Of a stretch of DNA of 52,302 nucleotides, positions 1 to 9,334 are shown in pieces. The notes beneath the pieces were generated by a model, which saw only the letters and a program-made list of their open reading frames with translations, was not told the origin of the DNA and did not search any database. The position numbers and the translations under genes were made by a program. The DNA lies in assembly GCA_025210475.1 (NCBI GenBank), contig JAOARW010000023.1, forward strand, positions 1-52,302, in the 5' to 3' direction. The stretch is from Carboxylicivirga sp. Lineage in GTDB: Bacteria > Bacteroidota > Bacteroidia > Bacteroidales > Marinilabiliaceae. Position 1 is the first letter of the stretch; every line of letters begins with the position of its first letter.

Positions 1-251
1 CCTTGGTTCATGGATAATTGCTTGTTTGAATGCAAAATATCCATTATCCAATTCAAATCGTCACGCTATTAAAAATCGCTACAAGTACGACTAACAAAGA
101 ATTTCAAAGAACGTTTTTTAATTTTTAATACCCACTAGTGAGATAAACTATTGATTCAAATATCAGATTGATGTTGATAGAAATGGATTAAATATACTAT
201 ACAAGAGGAGTTTTACCATTACACAAATAAACTACAGATACGACCTCATAT

Positions 252-282
252 TTTGTGAACTATCGAAAAGTTACTAGTTTCG
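252..282 (+). promoter_or_regulatory. Candidate Bacteroidota promoter for the hybrid two-component gene
   Basis: TTTG at 252-255 is followed after 19 bases by TAGTTTCG at 275-282, one mismatch from the Bacteroidota -7 consensus TAnnTTTG. Transcription would begin around 289, giving a very short leader before the TTG start at 307. The rest of 1-251 shows no gene; it has an 8-base inverted repeat (11-18 with 43-50) near the left edge. The assignment rests on motif and spacing only. Confidence 0.4.
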
Positions 283-306
283 AAAGGAAAAATAAGAAGT
301 AACAGT

Positions 307-3300
307 TTGGTATTTCCTTTAAATAAAATATTCACAGCACTATTAATTGTCGGCCTATTGTATCCAATGGTGCTGGGGGCCAATGGTATTCGTGTTAAAG
401 AGGTAACTTATGCACAAGGGCTTACCGAAAACACCATTGGCTGTATTGAACAGGATTCTTTGGGTTATATCTGGATTGGAACGCGCGAGGGCTTAAACCG
501 TTACGATGGTTATGCCTGCCGAAATTACTATCCGCTGCCCGATAAAGGTAACCTGCGCAATGGTCATATTCAGGATATATACGTCGATCGTTATTCCAAT
601 ATTTGGGTAAGAAACGATGCCGGCGTCGATTGCTATCAGCCGGAAACAGATTCATTTGAACCCGTATCCATAGCCTTTGGCGATAAGCAAATTGATAATG
701 TGCTTGATGTAATTGAGTCGGGAGGAATTAAATGGCTGGCTGCCGAAAATAATGGCTTATTGGGTTTAAAAGCGAATCAAAACCAGGTTGATATAAATAT
801 TAATGACAGCGGATCGGTTCATTTGTTTTGCAAAAAGGATGAAAACCATTTCTGGACTTTTGGTAACCGGGGTATTCGCTTGTTTAACTCGCAAAAGCAG
901 CAGTTTGTCGATGATTTGAAAGTTCCTGCTGTTGAGGTACGGAGCTGGGCACAATACAAAAATCTTTTGTGGATTGGCGATTACAGTGGCATATGGGTGT
1001 TCGATGGTAAACAAATGTTGCGTTTGAAGGATTTTGCTCAAATGCAAGGCAGCAACTACGATGAATCAATTAATATGGTGGTAACATCCATGGTAGTGTC
1101 TGAGGGCAAACTATGGGTTTCGACCGATGGAAAGGGCATTTATACCATCGAGTTAGATAAGGATATAAGCATAAAAAATATTCGCACTAACACATCATCA
1201 CAATCCATTTCAACCGATGCCGTTCGTTGTCTTTATGCCGATCGTGATCAAAACATGTGGATTGGTACCGTGCACAACGGGGTGAACGTATTGCCCCGCT
1301 GGCAAAAGAAATTTTACAACCTCAAATACACCAATGAAACGCCGGATGCCCCGCATGGTAATTTTTCCAATTTCCAGGAAGATAAAAACAACCAATTGTG
1401 GGCAGCTTCTTTCGACGGCCTCTGTCGCATTAACCAGCAGACCATGCGCGTGGAAGAATACGTGGCCAAAGGCACGGTGATTAATGCCATCACAATCGAT
1501 TGGAATGGGGATATCTACCTGGGAAGCTATAACCGCGGATTGCTCAAATACAGCCCGTCGTCGGGTACGTTAAGTGGTGTTCCTTCATCGGGGAATAACT
1601 TCTTTAAAAACAGAAGTGTGACTTCCCTTTTGACCGATCATTCGGGTAATATCTGGATTGGTTCACAATCTTTGTATATCTATGATCAGGCGGAGAAAGA
1701 GATAAAGAGAGTGAGCGAAGGAAATATCGCCAGCGTCATTTGCCTGATGCAGGATCGCAATCAGGATATGTGGGTAGGCACTGTTTATGGTTTATACCAC
1801 ATTGATGTAGCCAATAAGTTGGTTAATCATTATTCTGCTGATAAAGCTAAGCCCTTCCGGTTGTCGTCTAGCTGGATAAATACCTTGTATGAAGACCGGG
1901 ATGGAAACATTTGGGTTGGCACCAATGGCGGAGGGTTAAACAAAATAAGCCGCGATAACCACGAGATAAAAATTATCCGCGATGAGTCCTTGTCCAGCCA
2001 GGTGGTGCATGGCATTGCCCAGGATAAAAAGGGGCAGATCTGGTTCACGACCAACAGCGGTTTGGTGGCCATGAATGCCGGGAATGGTGATTTGGAGGTG
2101 TTTGATTATGCCGATGGTTTAATCAATAACCAATACATTGACGACTCCATGTTCTTGACTTATTCCGGAAAATTGCTGTGCGGAGGAGAAAAAGGCATTG
2201 ATTATTTTTATCCGGAGCAGATAAAAACCAATCCCAATCCGCCAAGGGTAATTCTAAATGCCAGTTTGCTTGAAAATGAAAAGGATGCAAAAGGTCAGGC
2301 TGCCAAAGAGCTGGAGCATATGAACATCAATAACGATACCCTGGTGTTTAATTATAACCAGTCTTCCTTTGGCTTCAGCTTCACCGGCATTGAGTATGCC
2401 AACCCCGAAAAAATTAAGTACGCCTGTCGCCTCGATGGATTTAATACCGAATGGTTGTACCTCAATAACCGTCGTACCGTGAATTACGGACATGTGCCGC
2501 CGGGTACATATACCTTTATGGTGCGGGCAGCCAATAGCGATGGGGTATGGAGTAATTCAAGCCAGGTAACCATTATTGTGAAACCACCATTTACTCGTAC
2601 CATTTATGCCTATGGTTTGTATCTGGTCATCATTCTGCTTATTCTTTATGTTATTTACCGTTACTCTCTGGAACGAAAATTACTAAGAAACCGACTGGAT
2701 TATGAACATAAGGAGCGGGAGCGGATAGAGGAGTTAAACCAGCTTAAGCTAAGGCTTTTTACACATATCTCGCACGAGTTCCGAACACCTTTGTCTTTAA
2801 TTTTGGCTCCGGTGCAGGAGTTGTTAAGCCGTTATGCTAAAAAAGGTGCTCAGTCAAAAGAACTGGAAACCATCCATTCAAATGCCAATAAGCTGAAGGT
2901 GCTGGTTAACCAGGTACTTGAATTAAGAAAGATTGAGTCGGGTGCCATTCAGCTAAAAAAGTCGCCGCTTGATTTGGTGGCTCTGATAAAAAGCAGTTGC
3001 GAGTCGTTTCACCATTGGGCCCGACAGAAGAAGATTCAACTGTCGTTTAACACAAGCAAGGATAAATTACTGATTAATTTGGATCAGGGCTTGATTGAAA
3101 AGGTGATTTACAACCTGTTATCCAATGCCATTAAATTTACCCAGGAGGGGAGTGTTGAAGTGAGTTTGAATGTGCAAGATCAAAAATGTCTTATTAAGAT
3201 TAGTGACTCGGGTGTTGGCATTAGTCAGGACGATCAGAAACGACTTTTTGATATGTTCTACCGTGCTGAGGATTCGGAATTAAAAGTGGAAGGCAGCGGT

Positions 3301-4245
3301 GTTGGTCTGGCCTTAACCAAAGAGGTGGTGGAATTGCACCAGGGACAGCTTTTGGTAGAGAGTGAATTGGGCAAAGGAAGCTGCTTTACTGTTAGCTTAC
3401 CCTACGAAGCAATAGATGATCAGCAGGAGGTGCTTACTAAAGAAACTCAGGATCCTGAAAAACCTGAGGAAAATGAGACTTCACAAACAAAGCTCTTATT
3501 GGTGGAAGACAATGATGAGTTAAGAGCTTTTCTGAAGAGCAAGCTGGAGCAAAGCTATCATTTGATTGAAGCAGGCAATGGCCGTGAAGCATTGGAAAAA
3601 GCGATGGACCAGCAACCGCAAATTATATTAAGTGATGTGATGATGCCCGAAATGGATGGTTGGGAACTTTGCCAACGGATTAAATCGGATATTAAAGTGT
3701 CGCACATACCCATTGTGTTGCTAACGGCTTTGGGAGAGTCGGAGCACATTGTAAAAGGTCTGGACATTGGCGCCGATGCCTATTTGTCGAAGCCGTTTAA
3801 CCTGGATCATGTCGAAAGCCTGATTCGAAATATTTTAAGGAATCGTGAGTTACTGGCCACAAAATATAATCAAGGCGGAACCGAGAAGATCGATACCAGC
3901 CAGTTGAGTGGTTTGGATCAGCAATTACTCGATGATGCACACCAATTGGTGGTGGATAATATCAATCAACCTGATTTTTCAGTTCAGGTGTTGAGCGATC
4001 AATTGAACATGAGTCGCGTTAACCTGCATACAAAGCTAAAGGCCTTGTGTAATCTGGCACCCAGTGATTTTATTATGCAGATACGATTGCAGGAGGCCTG
4101 TAAGTTGTTAAAAACAAGGAATTACGCGATAAGTGAAATTGCCGATTTAACCGGCTTTAGCACCGCATCACATTTTTCGCGTAGTTTTAAAAAGCAGTTT
4201 GGAGGCAGTCCAAGCGAATTTCTCAAAGGGAAGGTAAAAATATAA
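307..4245 (+). CDS. Hybrid two-component system protein (HTCS), sensor kinase fused to AraC regulator
   Basis: This 1312-residue protein joins a whole signalling pathway in one chain, the typical local regulator of Bacteroidota glycan loci. A signal-anchor (about residues 5-25) leads into a periplasmic sensor with repeated IWIGT / MWVGT / IWVGTNGG motifs (Reg_prop beta-propeller blades, about 30-650). A Y_Y_Y domain (about 660-755) and a membrane helix (about 763-785) follow. The kinase has phospho-acceptor His823 in ISHEFRTP and an N-box NLLSNAIKF. A receiver domain with Asp1110 in SDVMMPEMDG and a C-terminal AraC HTH (about 1205-1312) complete it. No ATG is available between the upstream stop at 256 and the conserved region, so TTG at 307 is chosen; the protein then begins with a credible signal sequence. 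It probably senses an oligosaccharide released by the downstream enzymes and activates their genes; the ligand cannot be told from sequence. Confidence 0.95.
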   Translation: MVFPLNKIFTALLIVGLLYPMVLGANGIRVKEVTYAQGLTENTIGCIEQDSLGYIWIGTREGLNRYDGYACRNYYPLPDKGNLRNGHIQDIYVDRYSNIWVRNDAGVDCYQPETDSFEPVSIAFGDKQIDNVLDVIESGGIKWLAAENNGLLGLKANQNQVDININDSGSVHLFCKKDENHFWTFGNRGIRLFNSQKQQFVDDLKVPAVEVRSWAQYKNLLWIGDYSGIWVFDGKQMLRLKDFAQMQGSNYDESINMVVTSMVVSEGKLWVSTDGKGIYTIELDKDISIKNIRTNTSSQSISTDAVRCLYADRDQNMWIGTVHNGVNVLPRWQKKFYNLKYTNETPDAPHGNFSNFQEDKNNQLWAASFDGLCRINQQTMRVEEYVAKGTVINAITIDWNGDIYLGSYNRGLLKYSPSSGTLSGVPSSGNNFFKNRSVTSLLTDHSGNIWIGSQSLYIYDQAEKEIKRVSEGNIASVICLMQDRNQDMWVGTVYGLYHIDVANKLVNHYSADKAKPFRLSSSWINTLYEDRDGNIWVGTNGGGLNKISRDNHEIKIIRDESLSSQVVHGIAQDKKGQIWFTTNSGLVAMNAGNGDLEVFDYADGLINNQYIDDSMFLTYSGKLLCGGEKGIDYFYPEQIKTNPNPPRVILNASLLENEKDAKGQAAKELEHMNINNDTLVFNYNQSSFGFSFTGIEYANPEKIKYACRLDGFNTEWLYLNNRRTVNYGHVPPGTYTFMVRAANSDGVWSNSSQVTIIVKPPFTRTIYAYGLYLVIILLILYVIYRYSLERKLLRNRLDYEHKERERIEELNQLKLRLFTHISHEFRTPLSLILAPVQELLSRYAKKGAQSKELETIHSNANKLKVLVNQVLELRKIESGAIQLKKSPLDLVALIKSSCESFHHWARQKKIQLSFNTSKDKLLINLDQGLIEKVIYNLLSNAIKFTQEGSVEVSLNVQDQKCLIKISDSGVGISQDDQKRLFDMFYRAEDSELKVEGSGVGLALTKEVVELHQGQLLVESELGKGSCFTVSLPYEAIDDQQEVLTKETQDPEKPEENETSQTKLLLVEDNDELRAFLKSKLEQSYHLIEAGNGREALEKAMDQQPQIILSDVMMPEMDGWELCQRIKSDIKVSHIPIVLLTALGESEHIVKGLDIGADAYLSKPFNLDHVESLIRNILRNRELLATKYNQGGTEKIDTSQLSGLDQQLLDDAHQLVVDNINQPDFSVQVLSDQLNMSRVNLHTKLKALCNLAPSDFIMQIRLQEACKLLKTRNYAISEIADLTGFSTASHFSRSFKKQFGGSPSEFLKGKVKI

Positions 4246-4257
4246 GAGGGGATAAGA

Positions 4258-5094
4258 ATGGTAGATTTTGTAAAAGCATTGTTTAAACACTTTGCAGCTT
4301 GCAATAGCAGTCAGAAAAGCAGTTCATTGGCTTACTATACAGTTTTTTCAATATTGCCAATGATCATGATTAGTGTATCGGTATTGGGCTTGTTATTCGG
4401 TGAACAGGCCGTTCAGAATGTTATTTTCGATGAGTTGAAGAGTGTCATTGGTTCTGGTGCAGCCAACCAGGTGCAGAGCCTGATCGCCCAACAGCATACC
4501 AATCATCACAGTGTTATTACGGCAATTATCGGATTTGTAACCCTGGCCTTAAGTGCTTCAGGAATGTTAAGCCAGATACACACCTCTTTTAATAGTATTT
4601 GGGAAGTTGATGTAAGCTCCAAAAACAGTATACTTCTATATGTACTAACACACCTTAAATCATTCTTGCTTTTGATTATTTTGTGTTTAATCATGTTTGC
4701 GAGTGTATTATTAAGCACTTTCTTAGCCCACTATTCAAGCGGCCTGCAGATGAATGTTTGGTTAATACAAATATCGGAACACCTGTTGACTTTATTGATC
4801 TTATGCCTGGTTTTTAGTTTGATGTATAAATACCTGGGTGATGCCATGATCCCCTGGAAAGCAGCGCTCGCGGGAGGCCTTTTTACAGCCATATTATTCC
4901 TCGTGGGAAAAGTAATCATTGCCATGTACATCGCCCACAGCCATACCGCCACCATGTTTGGAACAGCCAGCTTTATCGTATTAATATTGTTGTGGGGATA
5001 CTATATTTCGCAAATTATTTTCCTGGGGGCCTCCTTTGTATTTGTCGTTTGCAAGCACTTAAACTACCATATTAATCCTATCAGAAAGGAGTAA
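4258..5094 (+). CDS. YihY/BrkB-family inner-membrane protein
   Basis: A 278-residue polytopic membrane protein of the YihY/virulence factor BrkB family. The N-terminal signature SLAYYTVFSILPMIM is the family hallmark. Further hydrophobic spans lie around residues 80-105, 125-155, 170-190, 200-225 and 240-265, consistent with about six helices. The biochemical role of the family is unsettled; names such as ribonuclease BN in older annotations are not supported. The gene starts only 12 bases after the regulator's stop, so the two are probably co-transcribed, but nothing in the protein suggests a direct role in glycan breakdown. It may be an ancestral neighbour between which the locus was assembled. 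Confidence 0.9.
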   Translation: MVDFVKALFKHFAACNSSQKSSSLAYYTVFSILPMIMISVSVLGLLFGEQAVQNVIFDELKSVIGSGAANQVQSLIAQQHTNHHSVITAIIGFVTLALSASGMLSQIHTSFNSIWEVDVSSKNSILLYVLTHLKSFLLLIILCLIMFASVLLSTFLAHYSSGLQMNVWLIQISEHLLTLLILCLVFSLMYKYLGDAMIPWKAALAGGLFTAILFLVGKVIIAMYIAHSHTATMFGTASFIVLILLWGYYISQIIFLGASFVFVVCKHLNYHINPIRKE

Positions 5095-5432
5095 GTATAA
5101 GCGAATAAACCCGTATATGTATTAGACCTTCATAATGAGGATTGAAAAAGAAAAGCACAGGAGTTTTTAGAGATGAATCATAGCATCGCTATGGTGAATT
5201 GAAATAAATTAGTGAAACACCTTCTGGTGAAGCTGATTCAATACGGAATAGATTTCTAATGCATATGGTGGATTAAATTATCTCTTTCTGGTGTTCGCAA
5301 TTTTAACTAGCTGACAATCATATCTTACCTCCTGAACAGAATCGTTTACATTCATGACAATCATTTGTGATTGATACAATTAATATTGTGCTTATTGAAA
5401 TTCGATACGTCAACAATACAATTGTATATACT
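5095..5432 (+). promoter_or_regulatory. Palindrome-rich leader upstream of the first fucosidase gene
   Basis: This 338-base gap holds no gene. Its right third is dense in symmetry. A 10-base direct repeat TGACAATCAT lies at 5312-5321 and 5355-5364. CAATCA/TGATTG arms lie at 5358-5363 and 5368-5373, and ACAAT/ATTGT arms at 5376-5380 and 5385-5389. A perfect 12-base palindrome ATACAATTGTAT lies at 5416-5427, six bases before the ATG. No full TTTG/TAnnTTTG pair was found. The sites are plausible operator elements for the AraC domain of the upstream hybrid regulator; that link is inference. Confidence 0.4.
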
Positions 5433-7520
5433 ATGAAACGAATCTATTTATTTGCAACAATTTTAATGGCGATACTGGTATCGGCCTGTGATAACGTTCA
5501 GCCACCGGCGCCGGTTCAGCCTGTTCCAACAGAGGCGCAAATTCAGTGGAATGAGATGGAGCGTAACGCTTTTATTCACTTTGGATTGAATACTTTTAAT
5601 GATATGGAATGGGGCTATGGTGACTCACCAGCAGCGACTTTTGATCCGAAAGAACTGGATGCCGAGCAATGGTGTAAAGTGATTAAAGAAGCCGGAATGA
5701 AAGGGGTGGTATTAACCTGTAAGCATCACGATGGCTTTTGCCTGTGGCCTTTCGAAGGAACTGAGTATTCCGTAAAAAATTCACCTTGGCGCGATGGAAA
5801 AGGCGACTTGGTTCGAGAGGTATCGGATGCCTGTAAAAAGTATGGTTTGAAGTTTGGTGTTTACCTTTCGCCATGGGATCGTAATTCTGCCCTTTACAGA
5901 TCACCGGAGTACATCACCTACTTCAGAGAACAATTAACCGACCTGTTAACCAATTATGGCGAGGTATTCGAAGTCTGGTTTGATGGAGCCAATGGTGGTA
6001 CCGGCTATTATGGTGGTGCCGATGAAAAACGTTCGGTAGATCGCAAAACCTATTACGACTGGCCAACAACCATTGAGTTGGTTCGTAAGTTACAGCCCAA
6101 TGCCTTAATTTTTAGTGATGCAGGCCCCGACATTCGTTGGTGTGGTAATGAGAGTGGCGTTGGTGGTAGAACGAATTGGTCAACCTTACGTCGCGATGAA
6201 GCATGGCCGGGCTGGCCTCGCTATAAGGAGTTGAATCCTGGTCATGAAGATGGTGATTACTGGGTGCCTGCCGAAATTAATACATCCGTTCGTCCGGGTT
6301 GGTTTTACCACAAATCGGAAGATCATAAAGTAAAAGATCTGCCACGTTTGATGGATTATTTCTACGAATCAGTTGGACGTAATGGTACTGCTTTATTGAA
6401 TTTTCCGGTTGATGAAAGAGGTTTGATACACGAAATTGATGCCAAAAATGTTATAGAGTGGCAGAAGACCATTGAGGCAGATCTGGCCAATAACTTAATG
6501 AGTGGCATCAGCAAGATTAATGCTTCTAATGTGCGTGGAAACTCAAGTAAGTTTAATGCCGATAAAGTAAATGATGGTGACAAAAATACCTACTGGGCAA
6601 CCGACGATGATGTAGTTTCTGCCAGTTTGGAAATCGAATTTAAACAAGCTATTACTTTTAATCGATTCCTGGTACAAGAGTACATTACCTTGGGGCAGCG
6701 GGTAAAGGCGTTTACCCTGGAGGTGAAAACAGAGGATGACAAATGGAAACAAATAGCTGAAGAAACAACAATTGGCTACAAACGTATTCTTCGTTTGCCT
6801 GCAACTAAAGCGAAGGCCATCCGTTTTACAGTAAAAGATGCCAAGGCTTGTCCTACCATTTCAAACATTGAAGTGTATAATGCCCCTCAATTGATTACCA
6901 GCCCAATGGTGCGTCGCGACAAAAAAGGTGTTGTAAGCATTTATTCAAAAAATAAAGAGCTGGATATTTATTACACAACAGATGGTTCAGAGCCAACAAC
7001 TCAATCCATAAAATATGCTAATCCTTTTGCTGTTAAAGGAAAAGTTTCGCTTAAGGTAATTGCCATCGATCCGGCAAGTGATCGTAAAAGTTCTGTTGTA
7101 ACAGCCGACTTTGATGTTGACCGAAGCAAGTGGAAAGTTACCAAAACGAAAGATAAGCGCAGCAAAGCTGTATTAGACGGTAACCCAGCTTCGGAATGGA
7201 TTCAGAATGGTAAGAAAATGCCGATCGATTTAGTGATTGATTTAGGAGAGACCTTATCTGTAAAGGGTTTCCAATATTTGCCAGGTCAAAATCGCTGGAC
7301 AAAGGGTATTATCTTTAAATATGAATTTTATACATCAACCAATGGCATAAGCTGGAAGAAGCAGCAAGCGGGTGAATTCTCGAATATTCAAAATCATCCG
7401 GTGTGGCAAAAGAAAACTTTCAATCCAGCCAAAGCTCGTTATGTAAAACTTAGAGCAGTTAGCAACATTGCTAACGATGTGGCTGCCGGTTATGCCGAGT
7501 TCGATATTATTACTGACTAA
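5433..7520 (+). CDS. Alpha-L-fucosidase, GH29, lipoprotein with C-terminal F5/8-type (CBM32-like) modules
   Basis: This enzyme would hydrolyse terminal alpha-L-fucose from glycans with retention. The 695-residue protein starts at 5433, because MKRIYLFAT begins a lipoprotein signal ending in LVSAC (Cys19); the upstream GTG at 5367 would bury it. The GH29 barrel shows NAFIHFGLNTF, LTCKHHDGFCLWP and VWFDGANGG; Asp184 in WFDG is the expected nucleophile. After the barrel (about residues 30-335) comes a galactose-binding-like module with DGDKNTYWATDD. A short sheet domain with YYTTDGSEPT (about 510-570) and a second galactose-binding-like module (about 580-695) follow. GH29 enzymes with such C-terminal modules are mostly subfamily B, specific for alpha-1,3/1,4-fucose as in Lewis-type or mucin structures; this assignment is inferred. 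It is separated from the sulfatase run by a large inverted repeat and may have its own transcript. Confidence 0.93.
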   Translation: MKRIYLFATILMAILVSACDNVQPPAPVQPVPTEAQIQWNEMERNAFIHFGLNTFNDMEWGYGDSPAATFDPKELDAEQWCKVIKEAGMKGVVLTCKHHDGFCLWPFEGTEYSVKNSPWRDGKGDLVREVSDACKKYGLKFGVYLSPWDRNSALYRSPEYITYFREQLTDLLTNYGEVFEVWFDGANGGTGYYGGADEKRSVDRKTYYDWPTTIELVRKLQPNALIFSDAGPDIRWCGNESGVGGRTNWSTLRRDEAWPGWPRYKELNPGHEDGDYWVPAEINTSVRPGWFYHKSEDHKVKDLPRLMDYFYESVGRNGTALLNFPVDERGLIHEIDAKNVIEWQKTIEADLANNLMSGISKINASNVRGNSSKFNADKVNDGDKNTYWATDDDVVSASLEIEFKQAITFNRFLVQEYITLGQRVKAFTLEVKTEDDKWKQIAEETTIGYKRILRLPATKAKAIRFTVKDAKACPTISNIEVYNAPQLITSPMVRRDKKGVVSIYSKNKELDIYYTTDGSEPTTQSIKYANPFAVKGKVSLKVIAIDPASDRKSSVVTADFDVDRSKWKVTKTKDKRSKAVLDGNPASEWIQNGKKMPIDLVIDLGETLSVKGFQYLPGQNRWTKGIIFKYEFYTSTNGISWKKQQAGEFSNIQNHPVWQKKTFNPAKARYVKLRAVSNIANDVAAGYAEFDIITD

Positions 7521-7529
7521 ATAAAAGCA

Positions 7530-7581
7530 ATTACTCGGAGTGCGACTGTTAAAACTCTACTAATAGTCGCACCCGAATAAT
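7530..7581. repeat. Long imperfect inverted repeat after the GH29 gene (possible terminator or mRNA end structure)
   Basis: Arms 7530-7547 and 7565-7581 pair over 17 positions with one mismatch and one bulged base, around a 17-base loop. The inner eight pairs GTGCGACT/AGTCGCAC are perfect. The hairpin begins 10 bases after the stop codon. There is no T tract on either side, so it is not a canonical intrinsic terminator. It may stabilise the 3' end of the fucosidase message or attenuate transcription into the sulfatase run. Confidence 0.6.
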
Positions 7582-7632
7582 ATGTATATAAGACGCTCGA
7601 TTAAGCACTGAATATTAGGAGTTAAGCATTCG

Positions 7633-7652
7633 TTTGACGTTAAAAAGTCAAA
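7633..7652 (+). promoter_or_regulatory. Small inverted repeat TTTGAC-N8-GTCAAA upstream of the 17-gene run
   Basis: Perfect six-base arms at 7633-7638 and 7647-7652 lie 97 bases before the first sulfatase start. The left arm contains TTTG, but no convincing TAnnTTTG element follows at the right distance. It is a candidate operator for the long operon; support is symmetry and position only. The remainder of 7582-7748 shows nothing else. Confidence 0.25.
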
Positions 7653-7748
7653 ACATTTTAGAAATACACACGTGTGCTTTTTGCTAAAAAAGTGTTATTA
7701 TTGACGCTGAAAACTAAAAAAGTAACCTGTTTTATAATAATTCAAGGA

Positions 7749-9317
7749 ATGAGATACCTTCAAAACCTCGTATTAGCAGTTATGCTTTTACACGGAATCA
7801 TGTTTAATGTTTCTGCTGCCAGGAAAAAGAAAAATCAATCAAAACCCAATATTGTATTATTCCTTGTTGATGATATGGGGTGGCAGGATACTTCAGTACC
7901 ATTCTGGGAGAAAGAAACGCATTTTAATAAGCGTTATCAAACACCCAATATGGAGCGTTTGGCAAATCAGGGAATGAAGTTTACTCAGGCATATGCCTGT
8001 GCTGTTTGCTCACCAACACGCGTAAGTCTGATGACTGGAATGAATGCTGCCCGTCATCGGGTAACCAACTGGACTTTGCATAAGGATAAGATGATGGTGA
8101 ACCCGCCAAAGGGATTAAAAATGCCGCGTTGGAATATGAACGGAATAGGTGTGGTAAAAAGCCTGAATAATGCCGTTTATACACCGCAGCCATTGCCAAA
8201 GGTGTTACAGGAAAATGGCTATACCACCATTCACTGTGGTAAAGCCCACTTTGGCGCGGTGGATACCGAGGCAGCTGATCCTAAAAACATTGGCTTTACT
8301 GTTAATATTGCCGGCCATGCTTCTGGCGGACCGGCCAGTTATTATGGAACGGAGAATTTTGCAAAAAAGAAGCCTTCCATCTGGGATGTGCCAGGGTTGG
8401 AAGAATATCATGGTCAGGATATTTTCCTGACAGAGGCATTAACTCAAAAAGCATTGAAAGCGGTTGACCGATCGGTAAAAGAAGAGAAGCCTTTCTTTTT
8501 GTACATGGCTCATTACGCAGTTCATGCGCCAATAATGGGCGATAAGCGTTTCGAGCAAAAATACCTGGATGCCGGCCTACTTCCTACCGAAGCCAAATAT
8601 GCTTCATTGGTTGAGGGCATGGATAAAAGTCTGGGTGACATTATGAATTACATCGAAGAGCAGGGCTTGGGGGATAACACAATCGTTATATTCATGTCTG
8701 ATAATGGTGGTTTAAGTGCTCATGCACGCGGCGGTAAAGCTCATACTCATAACTGGCCATTATCAAGCGGAAAAGGATCGATTCACGAAGGAGGTATTCG
8801 TGAGCCTATGATTGTAAAATGGCCCGGAAATGCAGCTGCTCAATCAGTTTGTAATGATTATCTAATTATCGAAGATTTCTATCCAAGTATTTTAGAAATG
8901 GCTGGTGTTAAACAATTGAAAGGCGAATGCCAGCACATTGATGGGGTAAGCTTTGTAAAACAGTTAAAAGGAAAGAGTACCTCTAAAAAAGAACGTCCCT
9001 TATACTGGCACTATCCAAATAACTGGGGACCACGCGGGCCTGGTATTGATACCTACAGTGCCATTCGCAAGGGAGATTGGAAACTGATTTACTATTACAC
9101 TGATTCAGGCTTCGAGCTCTTCAATGTAAAAGATGACATTAGCGAGAAAGAAAATCTGATTGGCAAAGAAACCCAAATTGCCAAAGAGCTGGCAGGCGAA
9201 TTAAGCGATTATTTGCGAGAGGTAAAAGCACAGCGCCCCACCAGTACTGTTACTAACCAGTTAGTTCCTTATCCTGATGAATGTATTACGGATATGAAAG
9301 CACACCAGTATCAATAA
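7749..9317 (+). CDS. Secreted type I sulfatase (formylglycine-dependent)
   Basis: This 522-residue protein would hydrolyse a sulfate ester from a sugar. The start at 7749 gives a standard signal peptide (MRYLQNLVLAVML to NVSA); the GTG at 7674 adds 25 unlikely residues. NIVLFLVDDMGWQDTS supplies the metal-binding aspartates. Cys87 in CSPTR is the residue that must be converted to formylglycine, and GKAHFG and MSDNGGLS are the later active-site blocks. The spacing with THFNKRYQTPNMERL and MTGMNAARHRVTNWT resembles SulfAtlas S1_16, a group that includes galactose/GalNAc sulfatases; I infer this from memory of the motif pattern. It opens the long gene run, 17 bases before the next gene. No maturation enzyme is present in the window. 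Confidence 0.93.
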   Translation: MRYLQNLVLAVMLLHGIMFNVSAARKKKNQSKPNIVLFLVDDMGWQDTSVPFWEKETHFNKRYQTPNMERLANQGMKFTQAYACAVCSPTRVSLMTGMNAARHRVTNWTLHKDKMMVNPPKGLKMPRWNMNGIGVVKSLNNAVYTPQPLPKVLQENGYTTIHCGKAHFGAVDTEAADPKNIGFTVNIAGHASGGPASYYGTENFAKKKPSIWDVPGLEEYHGQDIFLTEALTQKALKAVDRSVKEEKPFFLYMAHYAVHAPIMGDKRFEQKYLDAGLLPTEAKYASLVEGMDKSLGDIMNYIEEQGLGDNTIVIFMSDNGGLSAHARGGKAHTHNWPLSSGKGSIHEGGIREPMIVKWPGNAAAQSVCNDYLIIEDFYPSILEMAGVKQLKGECQHIDGVSFVKQLKGKSTSKKERPLYWHYPNNWGPRGPGIDTYSAIRKGDWKLIYYYTDSGFELFNVKDDISEKENLIGKETQIAKELAGELSDYLREVKAQRPTSTVTNQLVPYPDECITDMKAHQYQ

Positions 9318-9334
9318 ACACAGATCCTAAAACA

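Noticed and set aside
5367..5432. Longer GH29 protein from the GTG at 5367
   Set aside because: The added 22 residues would bury a clear lipoprotein signal that begins at 5433. The same reasoning rejects upstream starts at 7674, 9281, 11368, 18644, 29534, 32969, 35627 and 41391.
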